A stretch of 64,000 nucleotides of DNA from Nitrososphaerota archaeon (lineage in GTDB: Archaea; Thermoproteota; Nitrososphaeria; Nitrososphaerales; Nitrosopumilaceae): contig JAGWFS010000003.1 of NCBI GenBank assembly GCA_028867785.1, positions 151,254 to 215,253 on the forward strand. The letters are read 5' to 3'. The notes beneath the pieces were generated by a model, which had not been told where the DNA came from, did not search any database, and saw only the letters and a program-made list of their open reading frames with translations. Made by a program: the position numbers and the translations under genes. This document shows, in pieces, positions 53,576 to 61,562 of the stretch (its first letter is position 1; the number at the start of each line of letters is the position of its first letter).

Positions 53576-54058
53576 CTATTTGTCAATAGCCAGAATATTT
53601 CCGTCAGAGTCTATCTCAGAGTTGCGAATCCTCGTAGTCGATATGCGCTTGCCGTCCTTTGCAAGCTCCATCGGCACTACTATTACCTCCACATCTGGAG
53701 AGTTTCTCTGTCTTCTCAGTTTATTCAGTTCTTCTCCCTGAAATGCCGTTTCATCGCTTACAACGAGGGCTTTCACATCTTTTTCTAAAACTGCGGGACC
53801 AAAATCATTTTCAAGCTTGCTTATCTCATATATTGCGTCCGGGAAATTTTTTTTGATTGCATTTTCAAGAGTGTCATGCCTTTGTTTGTAGTTGTGGATT
53901 GGATTCTTTCCCTTTCTTCTGGCAAGCTCGTCACTTGCAAGTCCAATAATCACCTTTGACGAGATTTCAAATCCATTGCGTAAAAGTTCCATATGTCCCC
54001 TGTGTAATACATCAAACGTGCCGCCAAGAGCTGCCAGTGCAAATTTTTTCATGATCAT
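53576..54058 (-). CDS. coaD: Phosphopantetheine adenylyltransferase, archaeal type
   Basis: 160-aa nucleotidyltransferase for the fourth step of coenzyme A synthesis. Nucleotide-binding LAALGGTFDVLHRGHMELLR (HxGH motif) and the C-terminal DGKRISTTRIRNSEID (archaeal ISSTxIR-type motif) are present. Start at ATG 54058, or the next Met two codons on. Single gene. Confidence 0.92.
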   Translation of the reverse strand: MIMKKFALAALGGTFDVLHRGHMELLRNGFEISSKVIIGLASDELARRKGKNPIHNYKQRHDTLENAIKKNFPDAIYEISKLENDFGPAVLEKDVKALVVSDETAFQGEELNKLRRQRNSPDVEVIVVPMELAKDGKRISTTRIRNSEIDSDGNILAIDK

Positions 54059-54089
54059 ACAGAAGCCAGTTGGCAGGCACGGGATATTA

Positions 54090-55169
54090 CTATTTCACAA
54101 GCACTATGTTGATTCTGGTCCCTGCAGACGACATGGGGATGCCGTTAGGGTCCCACACGTAGGTCTCCACGTAATACGAGCCGGGAGTATCAGGTGTCCA
54201 CGGTACAGACTCGGTATGTTGCTGGTCAGTTCCTCCCAAGAATACTCCAGTAGAATTGCCAATGAATGCAACCTCGCCTCCAAACTTCTTTATCTGCACA
54301 TAATAGACATAGGATTGAGGATTGTCAAGAAGATAGTTCAGGGTGCTGCTTATCGTTACTGGAGCATACACCGGAATTGAGGAATACGAGCTGCCGCCAG
54401 GAGACGTTACGCTTGTGTTTCCAATCAGAACAGGCAATGACGCAACAATGTTTGATACATTGACAGGTGATGACTGGTAATTGTCAGACTCGGCAACAAG
54501 CTGGAATGTTTTTGCACGGCTGCTTGGCAGCGATGTTATGGTAAAGTTTGCAATGCCTCCGGCAGCGATGTTTTGTACTGTAGTAGTACCAATCGATACG
54601 ACTCTTTGGAATGCATCGTATGACAGGAGATATATTCTGACGTTTGTGGCAGCATATGCGCCCCCATTCTTTACCGTTCCCTGGAGTGTCATGCTGTCAG
54701 ATACCTGAAGTGGACCAGGAGAGACTGTCAGTACAGCGTCTCTTGCAGATGCAGACGTGAATCCAGCCAGATTTACTGCAATCTGGGTAATTGATGGGTC
54801 TGCTTTTGTGGATGATATAGAGAACGGAGCCATCGAGTTTGGCGGTACAACCTGAAGGAGTGTGGCGCCAGTCTTGTATTCCAGCACATTGTTATTTGCA
54901 TCCTCAAAACTAACTCCCACCTTGACCGCGGTTATTGGAAAGTCGTTGTTGTTCTGAATCTCGCCAAGCACGACAGTTGTGCCGTCCTGTGCCTTGTAGC
55001 TGTATGATGAACAGACAAGAACTTTGACCGTGCTAGATGACGGCAGGTTCTCCCCGCCAGGGGCCGCAGCCGGCTGGCATGGCTGCTGCGCTGTTCCCAC
55101 TGCTGCCCATGCCGCATCAGTTGAGAGCAACAGAATTATCAATAGACTAGAGAGAATTACAAGTTTCAT
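54090..55169 (-). CDS. Secreted beta-sandwich protein (CARDB-like repeats)
   Basis: 359 aa. Signal peptide MKLVILSSLLIILLLSTDAA with AWA before the cut. The mature chain consists of three or four Ig-like modules: GEIQNNNDFPITAVKVGVSF, LQGTVKNGGAYAATNVRIYL, and a last one ending VETYVWDPNGIPMSSAGTRI. Two Cys near the N-terminus (QQPCQP ... VCSS). Such proteins form part of archaeal cell surfaces; binding partner unknown. No C-terminal anchor seen. Confidence 0.75.
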   Translation of the reverse strand: MKLVILSSLLIILLLSTDAAWAAVGTAQQPCQPAAAPGGENLPSSSTVKVLVCSSYSYKAQDGTTVVLGEIQNNNDFPITAVKVGVSFEDANNNVLEYKTGATLLQVVPPNSMAPFSISSTKADPSITQIAVNLAGFTSASARDAVLTVSPGPLQVSDSMTLQGTVKNGGAYAATNVRIYLLSYDAFQRVVSIGTTTVQNIAAGGIANFTITSLPSSRAKTFQLVAESDNYQSSPVNVSNIVASLPVLIGNTSVTSPGGSSYSSIPVYAPVTISSTLNYLLDNPQSYVYYVQIKKFGGEVAFIGNSTGVFLGGTDQQHTESVPWTPDTPGSYYVETYVWDPNGIPMSSAGTRINIVLVK

Positions 55170-55297
55170 ACACTAAGTCGGTGCAAGTGATTAATCATAT
55201 GCGGTATATCATAATCTATACAACGTGGATTAGAAGCTTTTACCAAAATATGTCGAGAATAAGCAGATTATAAAAAGAAGAATAAAAGGTTGGTAAC

Positions 55298-55402
55298 TTA
55301 CTTGTGTTTCTTCATTGCAGTAATTACACACCAGTACACGAATCCTGGGATTAATCCAACGGCCAATGGTATGTATACGCCTGCTTGACTCCAATCTTGC
55401 AT
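55298..55402 (-). CDS. Small membrane protein (34 aa)
   Basis: Frame from ATG 55402: MQDWSQAGVYIPLAVGLIPG, then one hydrophobic helix and the basic end MKKHK. A minus-strand TATA (GATTTAAATA, about 55437-55445) sits upstream with a leader of about 10 bases. The N-in/C-in layout and size resemble small subunits of respiratory or transport complexes; assignment is not possible. Confidence 0.5.
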   Translation of the reverse strand: MQDWSQAGVYIPLAVGLIPGFVYWCVITAMKKHK

Positions 55403-55536
55403 TTTTTAATTACCTAGCTAATCAAAAACTGCCATACTATTTAAATCCATCTTTCAGGAATACTTTCTCACAAAGACGATCCTTCCGGTAGATCGTTTCT
55501 GTTTAAATAAAACAAGAGTACGAGTTCAAAACAGGT

Positions 55537-55893
55537 TTGGAGATAACAATCGATCCATGGAAGGAGCTTGTCATACATGAAGTCCTAGAACTAAAGTTTG
55601 AGGACTGGATTATCCAGGTGATCGCAACTGCGCGATCAGCAGGAGGCGGAATACCCACAATCTTTTGGGCAGGCGGAATAGCGTTCCACTTTTCCACATT
55701 TCCAGATACAGAGACCACAGTACAGGAGAAACTAAAGGGAAAGATACACTACTCGTCTGTGACTTTTGCGATCAAGGAAAAATTTGAACGCCAGGTAATA
55801 AGAGAGGGCGGCGCCGTGAACTTTACAGACGTAAGCCATAACGAGATATTTAGCAAACTGGCAGCCAAGCTCAAGACAGGGTCCAAGTTCTAG
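55537..55893 (+). CDS. Conserved protein, unknown
   Basis: 118 aa, TTG start at 55537. Hydrophobic middle part (IPTIFWAGGIAFHFSTFP) framed by polar strands; not a membrane helix with certainty. Ends in a basic stretch (AAKLKTGSKF). No family recognised. Its end precedes the convergent small membrane-protein gene by six bases. Confidence 0.55.
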   Translation: MEITIDPWKELVIHEVLELKFEDWIIQVIATARSAGGGIPTIFWAGGIAFHFSTFPDTETTVQEKLKGKIHYSSVTFAIKEKFERQVIREGGAVNFTDVSHNEIFSKLAAKLKTGSKF

Positions 55894-55899
55894 CGAGAA

Positions 55900-56064
55900 T
55901 TATTTCTTCTTGACTTTGCGGTAGACCAGACCAAATCCCGCGCCTGCAAGAGCTATTCCTGCTACAAGAAAGTACGGCGGGCTAGACTCCACAGGTACCA
56001 TGAAAAACCCTGCGGTAATCATCGAAAGATAAAGCAGCATCTCAAGGTCAAAGTCCCATGCCAT
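55900..56064 (-). CDS. Small two-helix membrane protein (54 aa)
   Basis: Frame from ATG 56064: MAWDFDLEMLLYLSMITAGF then a second helix AGIALAGAGFGLVYRK and basic tail KVKKK. Two hydrophobic segments of about 16-18 residues separated by VPVESSPPY, so a hairpin with both ends inside. Unknown; possibly a subunit of a membrane complex. Confidence 0.5.
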   Translation of the reverse strand: MAWDFDLEMLLYLSMITAGFFMVPVESSPPYFLVAGIALAGAGFGLVYRKVKKK

Positions 56065-56228
56065 GTAATGATGCCCGCATCTTCCATAGTATAAAGAATG
56101 CTACATTTCTCTAGACGGGTTCTGTACATTTTGGATAAATAGGAAAAAATAGGAATAAATAGGAAAAAAATACCTCCCTCCCCCAACACGGACAAAGTCT
56201 TGTATTGAGTTTCTTTTATTACAGAAAG

Positions 56229-56300
56229 TGGACTGGTGGGGATTTGAACCCCAGACCCCCCGCGTGCAAGGCGGGTATTCTACCGCTGAACTACCAGCCC
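56229..56300 (-). tRNA. tRNA-Ala (TGC)
   Basis: 72 bases, minus strand. Acceptor GGGCTGG/CCAGTCC (one G-U), anticodon stem CCCGC/GCGGG around CTTGCAC, anticodon TGC, T arm GGGGTTCAAATCCCC. No intron, no encoded CCA. Confidence 0.95.
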
Positions 56301-56384
56301 ATTGCATGGACTCAAAAGTGCGTGGATTTTAATTGTTCCCTTTGGGTGGCAAAGATTTTATTGATATTATTTACCAAAACTGCC

Positions 56385-56945
56385 ATGGTCTTGCTCAAGT
56401 CTGAGGTTGTTTTAAAAGCTGGAGACAAGGCACCGGAGTTTAATCTGCTTGGAATCGATGACAGGAAGTACTCTTTGCAAGAATTCAAGGATTATCAGGC
56501 CACACTGGTTGTCTTTATGTGCAACCACTGCCCATATGTACAAGCCAAGGTTTCTGCCCTAAATGAGATCTATGAAAAGTTCAAAGGAAAGATTGCAATG
56601 ATAGGGATAAACAGCAACGATCCCACGAACTATCCAGATGACAGTTTTGAGAACATGAAAAAATTTGCAAAGGAAAAGGACGTGAAATTCACGTATCTTG
56701 TGGATGAGACGCAGGAGGTAGCAAAAAAATATGGTGCCGTGTGTACTCCCGATCCATTCCTCTTTGACAAAAACAAGAGTCTTGTTTTCCATGGCAGAAT
56801 AGACAATGCGATGAAGCCGGAAGATTCCCCCACTGAGAAGACAATGATTGCAAACATAGAAAAACTGCTTGCCGGAAAAAAGATAGAAAAAGATTTTGAC
56901 CCTTCCATGGGCTGTTCCATCAAGTGGAAAATCCAGCAGACTTAA
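56385..56945 (+). CDS. Thioredoxin-fold redoxin (AhpC/TSA-like)
   Basis: 186 aa from ATG 56385. KAGDKAPEFNLLGIDDRKYS and the redox motif VVFMCNHCPYVQ (CxxC: CNHC) as in the archaeal 'redoxin' family, followed by CTPDPFLFDKN with another Cys. Likely reduces a protein or peroxide substrate. The frame continues upstream to 56205 through the tRNA-Ala gene, but a TATA (GATTTTATT) 27 bases before 56385 fixes the leaderless start. Confidence 0.9.
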   Translation: MVLLKSEVVLKAGDKAPEFNLLGIDDRKYSLQEFKDYQATLVVFMCNHCPYVQAKVSALNEIYEKFKGKIAMIGINSNDPTNYPDDSFENMKKFAKEKDVKFTYLVDETQEVAKKYGAVCTPDPFLFDKNKSLVFHGRIDNAMKPEDSPTEKTMIANIEKLLAGKKIEKDFDPSMGCSIKWKIQQT

Positions 56946-56971
56946 ATGACAGTTGAATCGGAAAATTTCTT

Positions 56972-57059
56972 GGGCCGATAGCTCAGCTTGGCTGGAGCGT
57001 TCGACTGATAAAATTATTCAGATATCGAAAGGTCGTGGGTTCGAATCCCATTCGGCCCA
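56972..57059 (+). tRNA. tRNA-Ile (GAT) with a 13-base intron
   Basis: Acceptor GGGCCGA/TCGGCCC, discriminator A; anticodon stem TTCGA/TCGAA; T arm GTGGGTTCGAATCCCAT. The anticodon loop is 20 bases (57005-57024); removing 57011-57023 leaves CTGATAA with anticodon GAT and the intron in the normal 37/38 place. CTGA of the loop pairs with TCAG of the intron, giving the bulge-helix-bulge substrate of the archaeal splicing endonuclease. Confidence 0.92.
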
Positions 57060-57190
57060 TTTTTGTTCTAATCATTTTTGATATGTTTTTACTTGCAAGA
57101 GATCTCGATAAATAGTCGTGTGCACATTATCATCTTTGTTGCCAAGAATCAGCCAGTCAGCAGAATGCCAAGGCAATGGGATGACAGACC

Positions 57191-57541
57191 ATGGATCATG
57201 AAAAGGTGTGCAAGAAGGTGATGGAGCTCGACTCTAGGATAAGGTTTGTTGGCCTGATAAATGAAAAGGGAAGGCTTGTCGGAGGTGGTATGCGCAACGG
57301 ACTCAAGTCGCTTGAGGACTCGAGAGATGACGAGATGTTGTACATGGAATTGGTCCTCAGGGCAAAAATGAGACGCGAGTTTGACAAGGTTCTTGGGCCT
57401 GTACAGTTTGCCATGTCATACAGAGAAAAGGTGATCATCATGAGTTTTCCCTTAGAAGACAGCGTCATGTTACTGTCTGCTGAAAAAGGAATCAGTTTCT
57501 CAGAGATTCCATTTAAGGTACTAAAGATATTATCTCACTGA
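57191..57541 (+). CDS. DUF6659-like small protein
   Basis: 116 aa. RFVGLINEKGRLVGGGMRNG, LYMELVLRAKMRREFDKVLG and FAMSYREKVIIMSFPLEDSV form an alpha-beta layout resembling a roadblock/profilin-like small domain often seen in many copies in these archaea. Role unknown; possibly signalling. Ends overlapping the convergent regulator by seven bases. Confidence 0.6.
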   Translation: MDHEKVCKKVMELDSRIRFVGLINEKGRLVGGGMRNGLKSLEDSRDDEMLYMELVLRAKMRREFDKVLGPVQFAMSYREKVIIMSFPLEDSVMLLSAEKGISFSEIPFKVLKILSH

Positions 57542-58434
57542 TTCTGCGAGCTTTCAAACACGGTCTGAGACCACTGCAGTAGAGTTTCAATGTCATCTGA
57601 AACAAAATCGGCTGCTGTCTTTGATTTCTTTGTAGTCCCTCCACACAGTGCAAGATACAGGTTTTTTCCAAACTTCCCCCTGCTTGCATCTACCGCCTGG
57701 GAAAAGAATTTGGTTGCGCCCTCAGCAGATGAAAAGATAGCGATTATCATTATTCCCTCCCTTTTCGGCCACGCTTTGTTGAGAAACCTCTGCAGGTCAA
57801 TGTCAAACATCACATCTATTGCAGATGACATGTCGCCCAAAAGCGAGACTGCCCATTCTTCAGTCTGGAATGCTGCAGAGGCGGCAAGGGCACGAAGATA
57901 GCTTTGATGGTCAGTTGAGAGAAGGACCACGTTCTTTTTTGTATTGATCTCTTTTTCAGACATTCGTATCAAGTACAGAGAGGAAGACATTATCTCGTCA
58001 AGGAGGTTTTTTTCAGATTTTCCTATCTTCCCGTTTTTATAGGAATTTTCCACCGCATCTATTGCAGATACTACAACCTCGTTTACCAGTTTGATCGGAT
58101 TTGCACCAGAATGCAGCGAGGTTCTTATGAGGTTATGAGTTTCCGGACCTGCGGCAGACAGGACATATTCCAGATACCTATTTTTTACCTGAAAGAGGTC
58201 TGCCGGAAAGCTTAGCTGGTCCACGCCTTTCTCAACAAACCAGAGGTTCACGTTTCCCATGCTTTTTTGCTTGATCAGGCTCTCGGCTGCAAAAACTTTG
58301 AGATATTTTGCCATTGTGACCCGGTTTACTCGGAGTTTTTCTGCAATCTCCATGCCAGTAAGCCCGGTTTTTGACTGTCTCAAGGCGTCAATTAGTTTTT
58401 CCCGTATTTGCTCTGCATTGTATCCTCGCGTCAC
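57535..58434 (-). CDS. HTH regulator with corrinoid-protein-like C-terminal domain
   Basis: 299 aa. N-terminal winged helix (REKLIDALRQSKTGLTGMEI, LRVNRVTMAKYLKVFAAESL), then a helical domain (EVVVSAIDAVENSYKNGKIG) and a flavodoxin-like domain (VVLLSTDHQSYLRALAASAA, VSLLGDMSS) in the order of B12-binding regulators such as CarH and of methyltransferase corrinoid proteins. The cobalamin-ligating DxHxxG motif is missing (STDHQSY is the nearest: D-H present, no G after). So it could sense a related cofactor or nothing. Name not assigned. Confidence 0.6.
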   Translation of the reverse strand: MTRGYNAEQIREKLIDALRQSKTGLTGMEIAEKLRVNRVTMAKYLKVFAAESLIKQKSMGNVNLWFVEKGVDQLSFPADLFQVKNRYLEYVLSAAGPETHNLIRTSLHSGANPIKLVNEVVVSAIDAVENSYKNGKIGKSEKNLLDEIMSSSLYLIRMSEKEINTKKNVVLLSTDHQSYLRALAASAAFQTEEWAVSLLGDMSSAIDVMFDIDLQRFLNKAWPKREGIMIIAIFSSAEGATKFFSQAVDASRGKFGKNLYLALCGGTTKKSKTAADFVSDDIETLLQWSQTVFESSQNQ

Positions 58435-58465
58435 TGATTCCTAATCCGGTTTGCTGGTATATAGA

Positions 58466-58582
58466 ATTATTAAAAATCAGCGGGGAGCTGAAAACCAGAT
58501 CCCCGCCGACATGTACTTCGGTATGGTCTGTTGGTCCAAGCGCGTAATTTGGTGGCGTACGTAAATTACAAGCGCACTATTG
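58466..58582 (-). ncRNA. Small structured RNA candidate with terminator hairpin
   Basis: Within 410 gene-free bases (58435-58843). On the minus strand: hairpin A, 58540-58550 with 58563-58575, 11 pairs with a two-base bulge (arms GCGCTTGTAATTT and AAATTACGCGC); short stem CCGA/TCGG at 58506-58521; hairpin B, 58480-58506, GCGGGGA...TCCCCGC with inner CTG/CAG, 10 of 11 pairs; then TGATTTTTAATAATT. A TATA-like TTATTTAC at about 58600-58610 would start the RNA near 58582. All parts are in the right order for an independent RNA of about 110 bases. Confidence 0.55.
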
Positions 58583-58813
58583 AAGCATAAACGCGGAAAA
58601 AGTAAATAAAAAATGCTCATCATTGATACTAAACCCTTAAGTTTGATCAAAATAATTTCCATTTTTTCTTGCAACTACATTTCCGCAAGATATTTGAAAA
58701 TAGATATCAGGATATAATCGATTTGAGATTTGCGTATACCATGTGACGCAGTTAACAGTGAATTTTGTGTAACTATAAGTTAACAACTCCATATTCAGAA
58801 ACGTTAAATATTA

Positions 58814-58827
58814 GTACTTTAAAGTAC
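58814..58827. promoter_or_regulatory. Perfect palindrome GTACTTTAAAGTAC at the RHH gene promoter
   Basis: 14-base perfect palindrome whose centre CTTTAAAG is also the likely TATA box, about 24-27 bases before the TTG start at 58844. A ribbon-helix-helix protein dimer binding its own promoter would need exactly such a site. Confidence 0.6.
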
Positions 58828-58843
58828 GGTATAGGTACATAAT

Positions 58844-59230
58844 TTGCCAAAAGCAGGTTTCAAATCAATAACGGTCTCAGAAGAAGTATACAACAGATTC
58901 CACGACATTTACAAGAAGAACAGGCACGATCTTGCAATGAAAGGTATCAACAGCTTTGCCGGATACATCACCTTCATGATGGAAGATCTCATGCAAAAAG
59001 ACGAGACGTTTGCAAGATATGCACCCAAGCTAGAAAAGATATCAGCTGACGACGACAGGGTCGTAGTCAAAGACAATATCAAAAACAGAATTGCAGAAGT
59101 TGCTGTTCAGAACGGCGAGCTCTATTGCCTGTTGTGCGAAGAGAAAAACTGCGTCCATGTCGGATACGTATTTTCGCTTTCCGAGGTATACGAGGTTCTA
59201 AACGCCAAGGGAATAAAGCATCAGAGATAA
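58844..59230 (+). CDS. Ribbon-helix-helix protein with C-terminal zinc-site-like tail
   Basis: 128 aa, TTG start at 58844. KSITVSEEVYNRFHDIYKKN, then helix GINSFAGYITFMMEDLMQKD gives the strand-helix-helix order of CopG-type regulators. The C-terminal half carries CLLCEEKNCVHVGYVFSLSE, with C-x2-C-x4-C-x-H, a probable metal site. Starts behind a perfect palindrome that also serves as TATA region, pointing to autoregulation. Followed at five bases by the convergent tRNA-Leu gene. Confidence 0.72.
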   Translation: MPKAGFKSITVSEEVYNRFHDIYKKNRHDLAMKGINSFAGYITFMMEDLMQKDETFARYAPKLEKISADDDRVVVKDNIKNRIAEVAVQNGELYCLLCEEKNCVHVGYVFSLSEVYEVLNAKGIKHQR

Positions 59231-59234
59231 AAAG

Positions 59235-59358
59235 TGCAGGAGGTGGGATTTGAACCCACGAACCCCTAAGAGACGGGATCACCCATTTTTATGATCTTAA
59301 GTCCCGCGCGTCCAAAGGCCATTACCTGCCTTCTTTGGCCAGGCTCGGCGACTCCTGC
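59235..59358 (-). tRNA. tRNA-Leu (TAA) with two introns
   Basis: 124 bases, minus strand. Acceptor GCAGGAG/CTCCTGC, discriminator A; T arm GTGGGTTCAAATCCCAC; long variable arm. Anticodon stem CGGGA/TCCCG with loop CTTAAG|A: a 16-base intron (59280-59295, ambiguous by up to 3 because ATC repeats) at 37/38. The D arm is interrupted too: excising 59310-59332 (23 bases) restores GCCGAGCCTGGCCAAAGGC G, and CCAAAG with CTTTGG pair across this intron. D-arm introns are a non-canonical class. Confidence 0.85.
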
Positions 59359-59456
59359 GTTTTATTAGCACAAGTCTGGAGAAATTAAACGTTTTATGAA
59401 AAAAAATTCTTGAAACCAAGTAAGATTAATAAGGATTCAGAAGGTCGAGCACTCAT

Positions 59457-59530
59457 GCTTCGATAGCTCAGCCTGGTAGAGCGTTACCTTGGTAAGGTAA
59501 AGGTCGCGGGATCGAATCCCGTTCGAAGCT
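59457..59530 (+). tRNA. tRNA-Thr (GGT)
   Basis: 74 bases. Acceptor GCTTCGA/TCGAAGC, anticodon stem TTACC/GGTAA with loop TTGGTAA, anticodon GGT, T arm CGGGATCGAATCCCG. No intron, no encoded CCA. Confidence 0.95.
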
Positions 59531-59555
59531 TAAAGTTTTTTGGCAGAACACAGAA

Positions 59556-60887
59556 TCATTTTGGAATTGAGAAATAAAATGTCGTTCCCTCTGCCTCCTT
59601 GCTTTCAAACCATATCTTCCCGCCGAGATTTTCCACGATTCCCTTGCATATCACCAGTCCGAATCCGCTTCCGCCGTATTTTCTCTTAAAGGAGAGATCG
59701 ACCTGGTAGAATTTCTTAAAGACAGACTCTTTTCGCTTCTCAGATATTCCGATTCCGTTGTCTCGTACATGGAACAGTACAGAGTTCCCCTCCTCGCGTG
59801 CCGCAATCTCAATTTTGCCCTTCTCCCGAGGTACAAAGTCAACTGCGTTCTGCACCAGGTTGTAAAACACCTGCCTTAGGCGCGCCCTGTCGCTTGTAAG
59901 TGCATATTTTGTTGAGGACTGGGCGACAAGCTCAATCTTTTTTTCCTCCATCAGTGGGGAGAAGACATCGTCCATGCTACGCATAAACTCATCAACCTGA
60001 AATGGCTCCTTTTTGAACTCCATTTTTTTGGAGCCGAGTTTTTGCACATCTACGATATCCTGTATCATTTGTTCAAGCTTGCCTGAATTATTATAAATCT
60101 CATTTACTGCGTCAAGTTGTCTGGCATCTAGGTTTCCTGCCGCAGAGTCTCTTAGAATGTCACAGTATTTTTTCACCACTTCTATTGGCATCTGGCATTC
60201 TTTTGATACCGTCATGTAGAATTCTTCCTTTAACGCATCCATTTTTTTTAATTCGTCAAGCTGTATCCTCTGCCTTTCATGGTCATCAACTAGCTTGTGT
60301 GCATGATAGGTCTCAGATATGTCCCGTATCAAGGTGTTGCTTCCTATCAACTTGCCTTTATTGTCGTATATGTTGTTGGCACTCAGCAGTGCAGGAAATG
60401 TACTGCCGTCCTTTCGCTTGAGCCATATTTCCTCATTGTCTACCCTGCCGCTTTTCTTCCAGCTTTCAAATGTTTTTTGCATGTTCTCTCTGTTGTGATC
60501 TGCAACATGATCAAAGAGGGACTTGCCGATAACGTCGCTTTTTTCATTTCCAAAGTTTTTCACATACATTTGGTTGCATTCAATTATTATTCCGTCTGTG
60601 TTAACTGTCCTCTGCATCACAGGAGAGCCCTCATAGAGATTCTTGTATTTTATCAGTTCCAGAGTAGAGTCATTCTTGGTCGGTTTGCTTTCATACTGTT
60701 GAACGAGGATGTTTTTTTCAGGTCTTCTGCTGCTTGCCCAGACAATAATGCCACCGGCTGCTGCCCCCACGACGCCTACCGAGAAGGCATGACTTGCATA
60801 AGGTACTGTAGGATCCAACCCGTAAGCTGTAGCTAGTAGGCCCATGATTCCAAGTAGCAAGCCTCCAACAGAGCCAAACGAGCTCAT
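59556..60887 (-). CDS. PAS-domain sensor histidine kinase lacking the phospho-accepting histidine
   Basis: 443 aa. Two membrane helices at 1-25 and 33-53, a PAS domain at about 70-190 (TDGIIIECNQMYVKNFG, RKDGSTFPALLSANNIYDNK), a dimerisation helix at 215-280, and an ATPase domain with VFYNLVQNAVDFV, HVRDNGIGISEKR and SGFGLVICKGIV. The H box, normally SHELRTPL, reads TVSKECQMPIEV, with no His, so ordinary autophosphorylation is not possible. It may be an allosteric partner of another kinase. Near two tRNA genes; no response regulator alongside. Confidence 0.85.
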   Translation of the reverse strand: MSSFGSVGGLLLGIMGLLATAYGLDPTVPYASHAFSVGVVGAAAGGIIVWASSRRPEKNILVQQYESKPTKNDSTLELIKYKNLYEGSPVMQRTVNTDGIIIECNQMYVKNFGNEKSDVIGKSLFDHVADHNRENMQKTFESWKKSGRVDNEEIWLKRKDGSTFPALLSANNIYDNKGKLIGSNTLIRDISETYHAHKLVDDHERQRIQLDELKKMDALKEEFYMTVSKECQMPIEVVKKYCDILRDSAAGNLDARQLDAVNEIYNNSGKLEQMIQDIVDVQKLGSKKMEFKKEPFQVDEFMRSMDDVFSPLMEEKKIELVAQSSTKYALTSDRARLRQVFYNLVQNAVDFVPREKGKIEIAAREEGNSVLFHVRDNGIGISEKRKESVFKKFYQVDLSFKRKYGGSGFGLVICKGIVENLGGKIWFESKEAEGTTFYFSIPK

Positions 60888-60963
60888 GTCTTCCTATTAG
60901 CAACCCCTTGCAACGGTAAGATAAGGTGGAACCAGAAGATTAACTTTTCACATATAATGTAAC

Positions 60964-61506
60964 TTAGTTAATTTCAAGCACGGCTATGACGTTGTCAAGA
61001 AATTCCTGTGCCCTGTTTTTTGCGCCATCTAGAACCTGATTTATCTCATTTTTTGAAATCTTGGCCTCATGTATCCTCATGTTTTTTGACGCATAGTCCA
61101 TTCCGTGTTCAGATATGAACTTGTTGAATTTCTCCAATAGCTGACTTCCTATGATAATCTGATTGTTTTCTTCCAGTTCTTTGATAGAATGATACACCGT
61201 GGATTTACCAAAAAGGTTCGCTATGCCAGGGGGCAGGGATATCGCATTTCCATAAAGGTCATAGAACTTCCAGTTTGTCTTTCTGTATCCTGGCAGGCTG
61301 TCACAAAGCTGGTCTTGGGTTTTGTATTTTACAAGATATCCATTGAGTTCCAGGTCCATCCAAGAATTTCCATCAGATATATGTAGTAATTTTGCAATGT
61401 TTTTGCAAGCAAGTAGTATTTCATGCAGCGGTTTTTTTTCCTCCAAAAGGTCTACGCTTGCAGATTCTGCAAGCCGCAGTATCTCTTCCCTGTGTGTGTT
61501 GCTCAC
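60964..61506 (-). CDS. AbiTii-domain protein
   Basis: 180 aa. Begins with a coiled segment (HREEILRLAESASVDLLEEK), then KPLHEILLACKNIAKLLHIS and SWMDLELNGYL, which together are the AbiTii signature (K-x-x-LA--L-ne-l---WL--ELNGY). AbiTii is named after abortive-infection proteins in lactococci and occurs as an N-terminal part of several defence proteins. It lies 57 bases downstream of a Dam-type methylase gene in the same orientation, a defence-like pair. Confidence 0.75.
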   Translation of the reverse strand: MSNTHREEILRLAESASVDLLEEKKPLHEILLACKNIAKLLHISDGNSWMDLELNGYLVKYKTQDQLCDSLPGYRKTNWKFYDLYGNAISLPPGIANLFGKSTVYHSIKELEENNQIIIGSQLLEKFNKFISEHGMDYASKNMRIHEAKISKNEINQVLDGAKNRAQEFLDNVIAVLEIN

Positions 61507-61562
61507 TTTGATCCTGTAAAATATCTTTGATTTTACCTTATCTGAAAAGGCATTAGAGAGAA

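Noticed and set aside
56205..56384. Extension of the redoxin gene upstream
   Set aside because: It runs through the tRNA-Ala gene and past a well placed TATA box; ATG 56385 gives the family start.
58477..58674. 65-residue frame on the minus strand
   Set aside because: Its bases form the hairpins and terminator of the RNA candidate; composition looks noncoding and no ribosome site is seen.
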